This document shows, piece after piece, positions 10,003 to 18,508 of a stretch of 64,000 bases of DNA. Both the position numbers and the translations under genes were made by a program. The notes beneath the pieces were generated by a model that saw only the letters and a list, made by a program, of their open reading frames with translations, ran no database searches and was not told the DNA's origin. Positions within the stretch are counted from its first letter, which is position 1. The number at the start of each line of letters is the position of its first letter. The stretch covers positions 124,001 through 188,000 of the forward strand of contig DF240102.1 of assembly GCA_000507305.1 (NCBI GenBank). The letters are read 5' to 3'. The DNA is from Breviolum minutum Mf 1.05b.01. Its lineage: Eukaryota; Sar; Dinophyceae; Suessiales; Symbiodiniaceae.

Positions 10003-10396
10003 GTTTTTGCTGCCTGTGCCTGAAAGTCATGTTTTGTTTTTCAGGACCCCAGGAATGGTCCTGGTGTAGGCATTCTCTTCAGCGTCAAAGTTCTTGACGT
10101 GATTTTTCTTGGAATGGTCATGTTGACCATAAATACTTGAACTTTCGATGTGAAAACTCGTTCTTTTCCGAACGTTTGTATTTTTCTTTTTGTAAACTTT
10201 GTGTGCATTCTACTGGCTTGCCATGTCATCTCCTGTTGCAGCCCATTTTCCTGAAGGTACACCTGGCATGTTTTTGCACCTCTGTGTGTCTGTGTGTATC
10301 AAAGCTCTTCCGATCAAATGAAGGATTGACTCCAATGTTTTCACCCATTGACCTGTGAGTGCCTGCATTTGTGCATTATTTCTGTGATGGGCCGTG
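10003..10396 (+). other. Retroelement leader (5' UTR of ORF1)
   Basis: T-rich, non-repeated sequence between the left repeat and ORF1. Small open frames here are not conserved-looking. TTTCTCTTAG near 10431, inside the first codons of ORF1, could be an acceptor, so the leader might be spliced and ORF1 translation might begin at ATG 10475. Confidence 0.5.
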
Positions 10397-11593
10397 ATGG
10401 GTGTTTTTACCCGTCTTTTGTTTCTCTTAGCATTTTTGACCAAGCCCTTTTTGCTCACATTTTTTGGTGGTGTCATGCACAGTGGACATCACGCGGCGTT
10501 ACCTCCTCCGCCCCCTCCACGTGGAGACTTTCATCCTGTGGCTGCTTCTCCGTGTTTTCCTGCACAGCATGCTTTTGGTGGTTACTTTGCTGCTGGTGGA
10601 CCTGGCATGTCTCCACCTGGGATTTGGACTCCTAGCCATCAAGCTCATTTTCCTCATCATGACCATGGTAGATCTCGTTCGCCTCGTCGTGCATCTTTGG
10701 AAGACTTGGGTTCTACTCTTTCAGCATTGAGACCTTCTGATTTTCGGATGATTTTCAACAAGCTCCCGCCTGCTTTGCGTGCAGTAGCCTTTGAGGCGCC
10801 GGATGATGTGAACACTGACATCAGGTCAATCGTGGACAAAGATGAACGGATGGCAATGGCAAAGAGAATCAATGAACTCCGCAGAGAGAGGATTCGTGCT
10901 CTTGCCACTCCACAATCCTCCCCATTCTATGAGGAAGATTCTTTCAAAATCGTACCAATGAGCAGGACAGTGGAACGCCACTTCTGGGATGTCTTTCACA
11001 AAGTCCCAATGAGCACTACGGATCCTACAAAGTGGAAGTCAGTTTTGAAGTTCCTTGACTCTTGTCCTGAAAAGTCTCGTTCAGGACCCACAGCCCGGGA
11101 CATTGATTTGACTTCTGTTGAGTTGAATGATTCTGGTGCTCCCTTGCCGGTTTGTACCCCGCGTGCGGACCTTGGTGGTATGGATGCCTTGCGTGCCATG
11201 GCTGTGTCCTCGCCTGCAAAGACTCGTGAAGATTCTTCGGACTTTCATGAGTTCGTGAAGCGTCGTGTAGACACTGACACGGCAAATTTGACCATCAGCA
11301 ACTTTGAGCTTGACACCAAGTTGCATCGTTTTGCAGGGAGGAAAATCACAGCTGCCAAGGCACTTTTGACTTTGTCGCCACTTGAAGCTATGAGTGACCT
11401 GTACCAGACCGTCTTCAAGATTTACATGCGCAAGTTGGAGCGTCTCATTCCCAAGCTGGGTGCCCGATCCAAGGAGAATTCCTCTCTCAACAAGTTGCTG
11501 GATGCCTTGAACGTTTCTGCGGATGATTCGGAAAGTGTCTCAACTTTGCTTGCTCGGCTTCGCACCTTGGACATTGTGAGGAAGCCGGTTTGA
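10397..11593 (+). CDS. Retroelement ORF1, unknown (about 370-398 aa)
   Basis: The first ATG is at 10397. The second, at 10475 (MHSGHHAA), is the more credible start because the 26 residues before it are hydrophobic and T-rich at DNA level. Visible in order are a Pro run (PPPPPP), a Gly/Pro/His-rich segment, an RS-type patch (GRSRSPRR), then a charged, mostly helical body (KLPPALRAVAFEAPDDVNTD, MAMAKRINELRRERIRAL). The C-terminal region is rich in Leu/Arg/Lys (LERLIPKLGARSKENSSLNK). No zinc knuckle, RRM or protease was recognised. A nucleic-acid-binding, gag-like role is plausible from position and the basic RS patch but is inference. It ends in TGA 11591 in the same frame as ORF2. Confidence 0.8.
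   Translation: MGVFTRLLFLLAFLTKPFLLTFFGGVMHSGHHAALPPPPPPRGDFHPVAASPCFPAQHAFGGYFAAGGPGMSPPGIWTPSHQAHFPHHDHGRSRSPRRASLEDLGSTLSALRPSDFRMIFNKLPPALRAVAFEAPDDVNTDIRSIVDKDERMAMAKRINELRRERIRALATPQSSPFYEEDSFKIVPMSRTVERHFWDVFHKVPMSTTDPTKWKSVLKFLDSCPEKSRSGPTARDIDLTSVELNDSGAPLPVCTPRADLGGMDALRAMAVSSPAKTREDSSDFHEFVKRRVDTDTANLTISNFELDTKLHRFAGRKITAAKALLTLSPLEAMSDLYQTVFKIYMRKLERLIPKLGARSKENSSLNKLLDALNVSADDSESVSTLLARLRTLDIVRKPV
11591..11593 (+). other. Single in-frame TGA joining ORF1 and ORF2
   Basis: Upstream codons GTT and downstream codons GTT GGT CAT are in one frame, and no other stop occurs from 10397 to 14567. Either ORF2 starts independently at ATG 11741 or 11756, or the TGA is read through or recoded, or a once-fused ORF acquired a nonsense change. 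The TGA G context is not a classic strong read-through site. Confidence 0.85.
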
Positions 11594-11740
11594 GTTGGTC
11601 ATGGAGATCGTGTACTGAGTGCTGCATTGAGAGCTGCTTTAGATCTTGTGCTGTTGTTACGGTTTCGTGTGTTTCTTGTTTCTCGCCGTTCTTTGCATGA
11701 CCATTTTCTTCTGTTAAAGCTTGCAGGTAGCTTGTGGCTA

Positions 11741-14569
11741 ATGTTAATACGGACAATGCCTTCAAAACGAAACCAGCGGTTGTTGCGGTTGTTTGGTGCA
11801 GATCCGTGGGAGCATGGATGGCAATTCTTGGAGCAAGGGCCATGTTTGTATGTGATTTTTCCTTTTCCTGTTCGTGTTTCTGTGTTTGGACCTCTTTTCT
11901 ATGTTGGTGAAACTGTTAATTTTCGTCGGCGCATGAATGAACACATGCTTCGGCTTCTTGCTGCGGATGGAGCAACACAGCAGCCTTTTTACCAGGTTGT
12001 CCGGCACGGTTGTGAAACCGGAACACAGCTGCTTGCCGCCCTGAGTTTTTTAATAATGTTGCCTGCTTGTGTTGCTCCTACAGATGGTGGAGAGCGATTG
12101 TTGGCTGAGGCTTCTTTGTGCCATGAAGTTGGTACACTGAACCCACCGCGGGTGTACAGTTTGCTGCCTAAAAGAAAATGCAAACCAGTGACAGGACTGC
12201 GTATTTTTGACTCGTTTCGACCTGTTTGTAGAATTCGTTCTGATTTTCTTTTGAACAAGGATTCTTCTACTCTTGTCCCTCCTTCTTTGCGGTTGGTCCG
12301 AAAAGAGTGGCGTGATGGTCTTAAAAAGACTGCATCTGCACTGGCAGGGCATAAATTTAAGAATTGTCATGCTGCTGCTCTGGCTGCATGGAACTTGAGT
12401 CCTGGTGCTTGGGCGTACGTGGCGCGTCGTGTTGATCAATCCGAGGAGGGTTGGCGGCGTAAGCGAGGCCTTCGTCTCCTTCGCACAATCTCGAAAAAAC
12501 GGAGAGATTTGTGCCCTTTCATTTCTTCAATTAGTCTTTCTGTGCCATGGGTTGGCTCAAACTCTGCACAGCGTGTTGTTTGTCGCTGTATTAGAGATCT
12601 CCTTGCTGAATGGCGTCAGCTTGGGCGTTGGGTGCCAGTGGCTCGGCATGCCAAGTGTTTTATATCTTGGTCTGCCACGCCTACACTGGCTGGCATTTTG
12701 ACTGATGCGTCTGTTTTGCGCACTGCACTTGAGGAGGGTGTACGTCCTATGTGCAATTGTAGGCAACTTTTACTTGCAGAGCCACGTTGGCCTGTTGTAA
12801 CTTTTGAAGGTCAACAGCACATTGCTGCTTCTCAGGGGCATGTGCCTTGGCCTGAACACCTGCAGCATTTGGCTAGGTGGCCTGCCTCTCTTTGTTTGCC
12901 TCCAAGATATGAGGATATTGTTTGTGCAGTTCGCCATGGTTTTCGGCGGTTGCGTGATAGGTGTCGCATGCATGTCCAAGATGTGTGTACTGACAACGCA
13001 ATTCATGTGTGTGTTTCCAAGCTTTGGGGCCTGTTGAACCAGGATTTGAAAGTTCCCGTGACTTGGGAGCAAGTTGGTGACGCCCGTGCTTGGTTGAAAT
13101 CGCACGGGTTTTTCGTCAGCATTTTTGATCATAATTCTACTTCCTTGGGTGTTTTCTGCCCTTTGTTGGCTTTTGAACATGCTTGCAAACTTTTGGATTT
13201 TGGTCATTATCAACTTCCTGAGGCCAATTTTGTTTGGTCTAACGAAGGGATTGTTGCGCAGGACCAAGTCCTCAAATGCATGGCTAGTATACCTGGTCTT
13301 CCAGAACATTTGGCCCCTGCTTTGCATTCAGCAGTGGCGAAAAAGCTTTGGCGTATTGCCTCAATTTCTTTGCTTCCAAAATGGAAGTGTCCAGGTTTAA
13401 AGTGGAGGCTGATTGTCAATAAGCATTTCACTCCATGTTGTGGTTTGCATTCCTTGGTGTCCCGTGCCTTGGATGTTCTTTTAGATTCTTTCCCTGTTCA
13501 CCTGTGGAGTGACTATTTGTCCATGGGGGACATTATGACCTTGGTGCGTGATTTTAATACCATGGGTGACCTTTACCAGATGGATTCTGGTTGTGGAGTT
13601 GCCGCAGACATGACAGATTGTTTTCGGCATCTTCCAATTGACAAGTTTGGTACGATGTGGGATGCCCTTTCTGAGTTTTGGTCTTCGAAGGGTGTTTCCA
13701 TGGTCAGCTTACCCCATAAGCGGTTGGCCTGTCGTGGCATCCTTGGTCGATGTGACGACCCTGGATGGACTTGCATTTGTTTTGATTCTATTCGCATGGT
13801 TTTGATTGCTTTTGCTGGCACAAATCATGTCAGCATAGGTCCCTGGCTCGGGCGTGAGCAACATGGTGCACCGCAAGGGGATGCGCTGAGCTCTGCTTTG
13901 CTTCGCCTTTGGAAGTGGTATCAAGAATATCATTGTAAAATTGCCAGGACTGCTGAAAGCACTCCGATACTTGAGACTAAATGTAAGCTGCTGTTCCTTT
14001 TTGATTGTTGTGTTTTGGTGTTGGATGTCTCGTACAGGGATGACCTCCGCATGTTCTTTGCATGGAGGACTTCTTCTGGCATCACCCCAAATTTTGTTCA
14101 TGCATGGGCTTGGACGCAATGGCGTCGAAGATTTGAGGTAGGTACCATGTGTCTTGAGGAGGCTGATGGCAATGTATTCACGGGTTTACAGATCTCGTGG
14201 AATGCTGCAGCCATCACTTTGCAGCCTCGAATGCCTGATCCTTGGGCAGCCTATTGCTACGATGAAGTTGATAATTTTCCTTTGAAGCCGTGGCAATCCT
14301 GGGGCCCCTCAAACCTGTTTAAGACCAATGTGAAAGGTCTTTTGTGCAGGTCTTGGTATTTTTGTAATTCACGCCTTGCTCTTCGGGCAGCACTATGGGA
14401 AGTGTTTGTGGCGTTGGTTTTTAGGGCTAGCTATGACTGGCAATTTGTGCGACGGCTTGCTCTTGACTGGGCCCTAAATTGGACTCCTAAGTATGAGTTG
14501 CTTCCAGTGCCCACTCTGATTGATGATGTTCGTTTGGCTATTTCTCATTTTGAAGGTTCTTTGTCCTGA
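11741..14569 (+). CDS. ORF2: GIY-YIG nuclease + CxC + reverse transcriptase
   Basis: The frame is open from 11594; residues are counted here from 11627. The first ATGs are 11741 and 11756 (MPSKRNQR), giving about 940 aa. GIY-YIG-like domain: LYVIF near residue 74, YVGETVNFRRRMNEH near 92-106, then GGERLLAEASL and TLNPPR, where the catalytic Glu would lie. The linker motif MCNC has Cys at 376 and 378, matching the CxC of N-terminal-endonuclease Penelope-like elements. RT: RLIVNK near 594; motif A with Asp 661 in AADMTDCFRHLP; motif B GAPQGDALSSALL at 747; motif C YRDD at 803-806; motif E-like TGLQISW near 850. All three RT aspartates are present, so the enzyme may be active. The expected role is nicking of target DNA and copying of element RNA. 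A CCHH motif could not be assigned. Confidence 0.92.
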   Translation: MLIRTMPSKRNQRLLRLFGADPWEHGWQFLEQGPCLYVIFPFPVRVSVFGPLFYVGETVNFRRRMNEHMLRLLAADGATQQPFYQVVRHGCETGTQLLAALSFLIMLPACVAPTDGGERLLAEASLCHEVGTLNPPRVYSLLPKRKCKPVTGLRIFDSFRPVCRIRSDFLLNKDSSTLVPPSLRLVRKEWRDGLKKTASALAGHKFKNCHAAALAAWNLSPGAWAYVARRVDQSEEGWRRKRGLRLLRTISKKRRDLCPFISSISLSVPWVGSNSAQRVVCRCIRDLLAEWRQLGRWVPVARHAKCFISWSATPTLAGILTDASVLRTALEEGVRPMCNCRQLLLAEPRWPVVTFEGQQHIAASQGHVPWPEHLQHLARWPASLCLPPRYEDIVCAVRHGFRRLRDRCRMHVQDVCTDNAIHVCVSKLWGLLNQDLKVPVTWEQVGDARAWLKSHGFFVSIFDHNSTSLGVFCPLLAFEHACKLLDFGHYQLPEANFVWSNEGIVAQDQVLKCMASIPGLPEHLAPALHSAVAKKLWRIASISLLPKWKCPGLKWRLIVNKHFTPCCGLHSLVSRALDVLLDSFPVHLWSDYLSMGDIMTLVRDFNTMGDLYQMDSGCGVAADMTDCFRHLPIDKFGTMWDALSEFWSSKGVSMVSLPHKRLACRGILGRCDDPGWTCICFDSIRMVLIAFAGTNHVSIGPWLGREQHGAPQGDALSSALLRLWKWYQEYHCKIARTAESTPILETKCKLLFLFDCCVLVLDVSYRDDLRMFFAWRTSSGITPNFVHAWAWTQWRRRFEVGTMCLEEADGNVFTGLQISWNAAAITLQPRMPDPWAAYCYDEVDNFPLKPWQSWGPSNLFKTNVKGLLCRSWYFCNSRLALRAALWEVFVALVFRASYDWQFVRRLALDWALNWTPKYELLPVPTLIDDVRLAISHFEGSLS

Positions 14570-14630
14570 TCTCCGTAGTGATTTTTGCGCTCTGATAAAC
14601 AGATGTGACGCCTTTATGGGGACTGCAGTT

Positions 14631-15142
14631 TGAGGGTTTCTTGCCCCATTCTGTTGAATTTCTCATTTGTCCTGATGCCAGGTTGAAACCTCAGGGACTT
14701 GGTAGCAGCGATTTGCAACGTGGTGTTTGGATATCTTTCGCACTTCGTGGTTTTCGTATGTCAATTCATTTGATGTTTCATGTGTTTGCAGCATTTTTGG
14801 TGGCTTCCTTTTGAAGCGCCTGTGCTGTGTTTGTTTATAAAATTAATACTTGTGGGCCATTGGGGCCATTTTTATTTTGGCTTTTTGCCTCTTTGCTTCT
14901 CGTGTGTGTTTTCTGATAAGGGTCGTATCAGCCCAGAGTTTGAACCAGTTGCGCATTAAGAGCTGATGCCTGACGAGTATGATTGTTTATAATATTTGCG
15001 CCTGGGGATAGCTTTGACGAAACCCTCCAATACTCATACATGTTTTTTGGAGCTTTTGCACAGATGTTTTTTGTGCTTGCGCAACCCTAATGTCTAGGGT
15101 GTTTTGTGCCTATTCACTCTGCATTGCACTAATGTTTTGTGC
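14631..15142 (+). repeat. Right terminal repeat, copy 2 (cut by N)
   Basis: 512 bp, matching 9456-9967 at offset 5175 by eye. It follows ORF2 after a short 3' UTR and stops at the N at 15143, before the last 35 bp of the repeat. The 512-bp match means copies 1 and 2 are recent or gene-converted, as expected from one integration event. Confidence 0.92.
14919..15026 (+). ncRNA. Hammerhead ribozyme, open stem III (copy 2)
   Basis: Same sequence and parts as copy 1. The predicted cut is after C14924, with the core at 14970-14977 and GAAA at 15019-15022. The distance between predicted cuts of copies 1 and 2 is 5175 nt, which would release one RNA holding ORF1 and ORF2. Confidence 0.77.
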
Positions 15143-15143
15143 N
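15143..15143. other. Single N: assembly gap or join
   Basis: The only ambiguous base noticed in the window. The left side ends inside repeat copy 2. The right side restarts 595 bp earlier in the same structure, in the last codons of ORF2 (compare TTGAAGGTTC at 14550 and 15147). This is what a scaffold join of two overlapping but non-identical contigs would give. Confidence 0.9.
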
Positions 15144-15227
15144 TTTTTGAAGGTTCTTTGTCCTGATCTCCGTAGTGATTTTTGCGCTCTGATAAACAGA
15201 TGTGACGCCTTTATGGGGACTGCAGTT

Positions 15228-15756
15228 TGAGGGTTTCTTGCCCCATTCTGTTGAATTTCTCATTTGTCCTGATGCCAGGTTGAAACCTCAGGGACTTGGT
15301 GGCAGCTATTTGCAACGTGTACTTCGTGGTTTTCGTATGTCAATTCATTTGATGTTTCATGTGTTTGCAGCATTTTTGGTGGCTTCCTTTTGAAGCGCCT
15401 GTGCTGTGTTTGTTTATAAAATTAATACTTGTGGGCCATTGGGGCCATTTTTATTTTGGCTTTTTGCCTCTTTGCTTCTCGTGTGTGTTTTCTGATAAGG
15501 GTCGTATCAGCCCAGAGTTTGAACCAGTTGCGCATTAAGAGCTGATGCCTGACGAGTATGATTGTTTATAATATTTGCGCCTGGGGATAGCTTTGACGAA
15601 ACCCTCCAATACTCATACATGTTTTTTGGAGCTTTTGCACAGATGTTTTTTGTGCTTGCGCAACCCTAATGTCTAGGGTGTTTTGTGCCTATTCACTCTG
15701 CATTGCACTAATGTTTTGTGCTGCCGCAGTAATGTTTATTTATATTTTTTCATCAT
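15228..15756 (+). repeat. Right terminal repeat, copy 3 (divergent)
   Basis: 529 bp. Relative to copies 1 and 2 it has two nearby substitutions (A to G, G to T, near 15301-15308). It also has 19 bp replaced by 1 bp near 15320, for a net loss of 18. It is preceded at 15145-15227 by a copy of the ORF2 end and 3' UTR. Its 3' end at about 15756 agrees with the end of copy 1 at 10002, which fixes the element terminus. Confidence 0.92.
15498..15605 (+). ncRNA. Hammerhead ribozyme, open stem III (copy 3)
   Basis: The predicted cut is after C15503, stem I 3' strand at 15541-15548, core at 15549-15556 and GAAA at 15598-15601. No difference from copies 1 and 2 was noticed, although the same repeat carries an 18-bp net deletion elsewhere. 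Confidence 0.77.
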
Positions 15757-15951
15757 CTATACTGAAACCACCCTCCCTGAAACTAACAGCAAAAGCCACC
15801 TCAAAGTTACTTATATAAGTTGTATAAGTTCACCCTAACCTAAGTGCAAGATAAGTACTACGTAAGTAACTTATAAAAGTGCATAAGTACCAAACTCCCA
15901 CCGAAGTAGGCTTCTGTTTGTTCCAAAAACAAATGAATCATCTTCCATTCG

Positions 15952-16283
15952 GAATTTTCATGGGTTTCCACTCGCTGGCTTCGTGTTTCCGTGGCAATGA
16001 TTCGCCAAGACGTGTTCAATATGGTGAGCGCATTGAAGAAGGATCAATGCTGCTGGCGGTTCACATGTGGGTTGCAATTCTAGTATAGTGCTTCAGACAT
16101 CAAACCCCGAGAAGCCGTAGCGCCTGATTCTGAAATTGAAGGGGTTTGGAAGCCAGCCGGGCAGCCAGCCTGGCATCATCGCATCACATGTTGCATGATC
16201 TTGGACTGGATGGTGAAGCTGAAGTTGACGGACTGTGCTCCTGATGTTTCGTCAGATGATTTTTTAGCAAACCCGGCAATGTG
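15952..16283 (+). CDS. Exon-like island with one in-frame TAG, unknown
   Basis: Frame 1 reads WVSTRWLRVSVAMIRQDVFN and MVSALKKDQCCWRFTCGLQF, then TAG 16081. After it comes an open run of 62 codons (IKPREAVAPDSEIEGVWKPA, CCMILDWMVKLKLTDCAPDV). It ends at a strong donor GTGAGT at 16284. The gap around the TAG (GTGGGT to TTCAG) is only about 30 nt, short for an intron, so a nonsense change is as likely. It is the first coding signal right of the retroelement. Confidence 0.5.
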
Positions 16284-16289
16284 GTGAGT

Positions 16290-16434
16290 GTGCTTAGGAT
16301 GTCACAGGCAGGCATTTAGTAAATGGCTAGTAAATGGGGTATAACCTGTTTATATTATAGGGGGTATATGGGGGGTATAGCCAACCCACTTATCCTAACC
16401 TTTGATCCAAACTTTGTGGGCCATCCCAGTGGTG
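16290..16434. mobile_element. Foldback element, family G (diverged)
   Basis: Family G carries GTAAATGGG...TATAACC on one side, GGGTTATA...CCACTGATCC on the other, and GGATGTCCC-like termini. This copy keeps AGGATGTCACAGG at the left and GGGCCATCCCAGT at the right. Confidence 0.45.
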
Positions 16435-16599
16435 GGCGTTATATCCCTTTTTTTGAAATGATTTGAATCGGAATGCAATCCCGAAGCAGGCAATTTGGAG
16501 CTGCCTTCTGCGGTTTCGATCATATCTCACATCTTAATAGTATAACTGCAGTATAACCCGTAGGATTCGTGGGACTGCTATATAATGCATGGTTAATGT

Positions 16600-16682
16600 C
16601 TTATGGTAAATGTAGGTAAATATACCACTCCCACATTCATTCATGCAGGTAAATATAGCAGTCCCATGGGTCCTATGGATAA
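16600..16682. mobile_element. Foldback element, family A (diverged)
   Basis: Family A is the commonest hairpin. Its arms read ATGTATGGTATATTTACC and GGTAAATATACCATACAT, usually inside CCCATAGGATCC...GGATCCTATGGG, about 100 bp in all. This copy keeps GTAGGTAAATATACCA and GTCCCATGGGTCCTATGG. Confidence 0.4.
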
Positions 16683-16789
16683 ATATATTCCGGCGAAAGA
16701 AAATACCAAATGTTGTTGTTTTTTAATCATCCCACGAGGTCCCAAAAGGTGGTTCATGTTGGTGATTGAGTTTATTAAGGACTATTAAC

Positions 16790-16951
16790 GGATACTTGGA
16801 GGATCATCCTAGTTACAAACTTGTTTATAACCATGGACCATGGTTAGTAAGTCCCCTAAGTAGGGTTCTTCCACCTTCCAAATGGCCTTCCCATGGCTTA
16901 TAAACGGGGTTTACTAGCTACTTCTTAACTGGGATGATCCTCCAAGTATCC
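16790..16951. mobile_element. Foldback element, family E (best copy)
   Basis: 162 bp. The left arm GGATACTTGGAGGATCATCC (16790-16809) is repeated inverted at 16932-16951, exactly over 20 bp. The interior is GC-poor, with an inner palindrome CCATGGACCATGG. Confidence 0.85.
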
Positions 16952-17097
16952 CTAGGTGTTGGTTTTCGAGTTTTTGTTGTTGAAGTTTTAACCGATAACC
17001 TGTTAACCCCGAAGTGTCTGAAAAACAGGATTTCCTTTTTAATTCTAGCGCATATTCATAGAGATTGGGTCGAAACCCCAACATGTAACCCCAAACC

Positions 17098-17190
17098 CAT
17101 ATTTGGGGGTTTAGCCAATAATTAACACAAGGATATCAACCAAATAGTGCCTATTGTAGGTGGGGTTACGATTGGGGGTTAGGTGACTTT
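17098..17190. repeat. Dispersed repeat O, copy 1
   Basis: Contains TTTAGCCAATAATTAACACA, AAGGATATCAACCAAATAGT and GGTGGGGTTACGATTGGGGG. The reverse complement recurs at 44135-44215 with small indels, so the two copies face opposite ways. Confidence 0.75.
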
Positions 17191-17637
17191 TTCCATGACA
17201 TATGTTTGTTTCAAATGGCTTGGCTTTGATTCAAAGATTCGATGGGCCAGGTGGTTGACAATGCCATCGCGCAATGCCCCATCGACTACCGTCGAAAGCT
17301 GCTTGGTTTCAAGCTTACCCGTTACCCCCCGGTAGCCTCCCAAAACGCAGGGAAGCCACTATCCTGAAAACTAACATGAAACATGGAAAAACAACAATTA
17401 CCACGGAAAAACAACCATTAAAAATAGATGTATTGGTATTTCCTGTCCCATTCAAAATGGGGTGCAATTTTCCAGGCAGCCATGTTAGGTGAACTCGGGG
17501 AAGGTATACTTTTGGAAGGTCTTCCAAAGACCTTTTGGGGATCGGTTTTTGGAGTCCCTTTCACACCTCCTAAGGTTCAGCCTTTAAGGGCTGAAGATAC
17601 CTCCAAAAACAAGGTATTGGGGTTCACAGTGTTGGAT

Positions 17638-17733
17638 CTAGGTGGTGGTTTCATTTTTTTTATTTTCACCCATATTTGGGGAAGATTACCATTTTGGGTA
17701 ATATGTTTCAAAGGGGTTGAAACCACCAACCAG
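17638..17733. mobile_element. Foldback element, family B
   Basis: Family B has termini CTAGGTGGTGGTTTCA and TGAAACCACCAACTAG (imperfect inverted repeat, about 96 bp total) with an interior TATTTTCACCC...TTGGGGAAGAT. CTAG at both ends may be a 4-bp target duplication. This copy ends in CCAG. Confidence 0.8.
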
Positions 17734-17864
17734 TGATGGATGTGTGAAGATTATGGAACGATTTTGTGGTGTTGATAAGCGGTTATGTACTTTACTGGGT
17801 GATTCTATGCTACCTACCACATGGTAGCAGAAGAAAACAAATAGTAGTTAACTGAAAATGCTCC

Positions 17865-18012
17865 TGCTTGGAGGATCACCCCACTTAGAAAGTGGTTAGT
17901 AAGCCCTATTTATAAGCCATGGATGGCCATTTGCAGGGGGTCCCACAACCCTACTTAGGGGACTAACCATGGTTACTACCCACTTACTAACGGGGATGAT
18001 CCTACAAGTGTC
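17865..18012. mobile_element. Foldback element, family E
   Basis: The left arm TGCTTGGAGGATCACCCCA and right arm GGGGATGATCCTACAAGTG are both mutated relative to 16790-16951. The interior shares TTAGTAAG and GCCATGGATGGCC-like palindromes. Confidence 0.7.
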
Positions 18013-18387
18013 TACCCTTCTAAGAGTGTACTAGTTCGCATATTTGAAGTACATCGGCTAAATTTGGACATGAAAAATACGGGTGTCATTACCGCTTTTG
18101 GAGACGATCAAGAAATGCAAATCTGTGATATTGTTGAGTGATTCGCCTGTAGAATACCCAGGTGCTCCATTTAAGGAATATGTATTTTACCTACATTTCC
18201 CCTTGTTCATATGTGGCCATGTTTCACCTTTCATGTAGGAAAATCATCCATACATTCGGCACATCTGAGATGGGTTTGTGTAGCTTGGTAATATCAGATC
18301 ACGTGACTCACGTGACCCTACAAATACCCCGTGTTTGGCGAGTTTTAACACAAACTGTTTAGTCCGACGACTTGTCCATCAGTTCAA

Positions 18388-18508
18388 TCTGTTTGGATTT
18401 GTTTTAGGTGATTTGTTAGGGATTGTACCATGGTAACTCACCATTCAGCGACCATTGGGATGATATTTTTTGAACTTTTTCCAAGCATCTTAAGCAAATC
18501 TAAGTAAG
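18388..18508. mobile_element. Element of family M
   Basis: Family M runs from TTGGATTTGTTT through an ACCATGG...CACCATT middle to GCAAATCTAAGT. The two ends form a short imperfect inverted repeat. Several copies occur to the right. Confidence 0.55.

Larger units (their letters stand above)
9456..15756 (+). mobile_element. Penelope-like retroelement with N-terminal GIY-YIG
   Basis: The unit comprises a left terminal repeat (9456-10002), a leader, ORF1 (about 10397-11593), ORF2 (to 14569) and two right-hand repeat copies (14631-15142 and 15228-15756) around an N. ORF2 has a GIY-YIG-like nuclease first, then a CxC motif, then a reverse transcriptase. That is the permuted order described for the Naiad/Chlamys group of Penelope-like elements. 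Repeats that are 3'-end copies in tandem (pseudo-LTRs) are also typical of that superfamily. It is unlike LTR retrotransposons (no protease, RNase H or DDE integrase) and unlike typical LINEs (no AP endonuclease). No obvious host duplication was seen. The extra ORF1 and the ribozymes are discussed under their own entries. Confidence 0.9.

Noticed and set aside
11591-11593. TGA as selenocysteine
   Set aside because: A single TGA between two domains, without a recognisable SECIS element; read-through or mutation is simpler.
9456-15756. LTR retrotransposon interpretation
   Set aside because: No protease, RNase H or integrase, no primer-binding site or polypurine tract recognised; GIY-YIG plus CxC plus RT fits Penelope-like elements.
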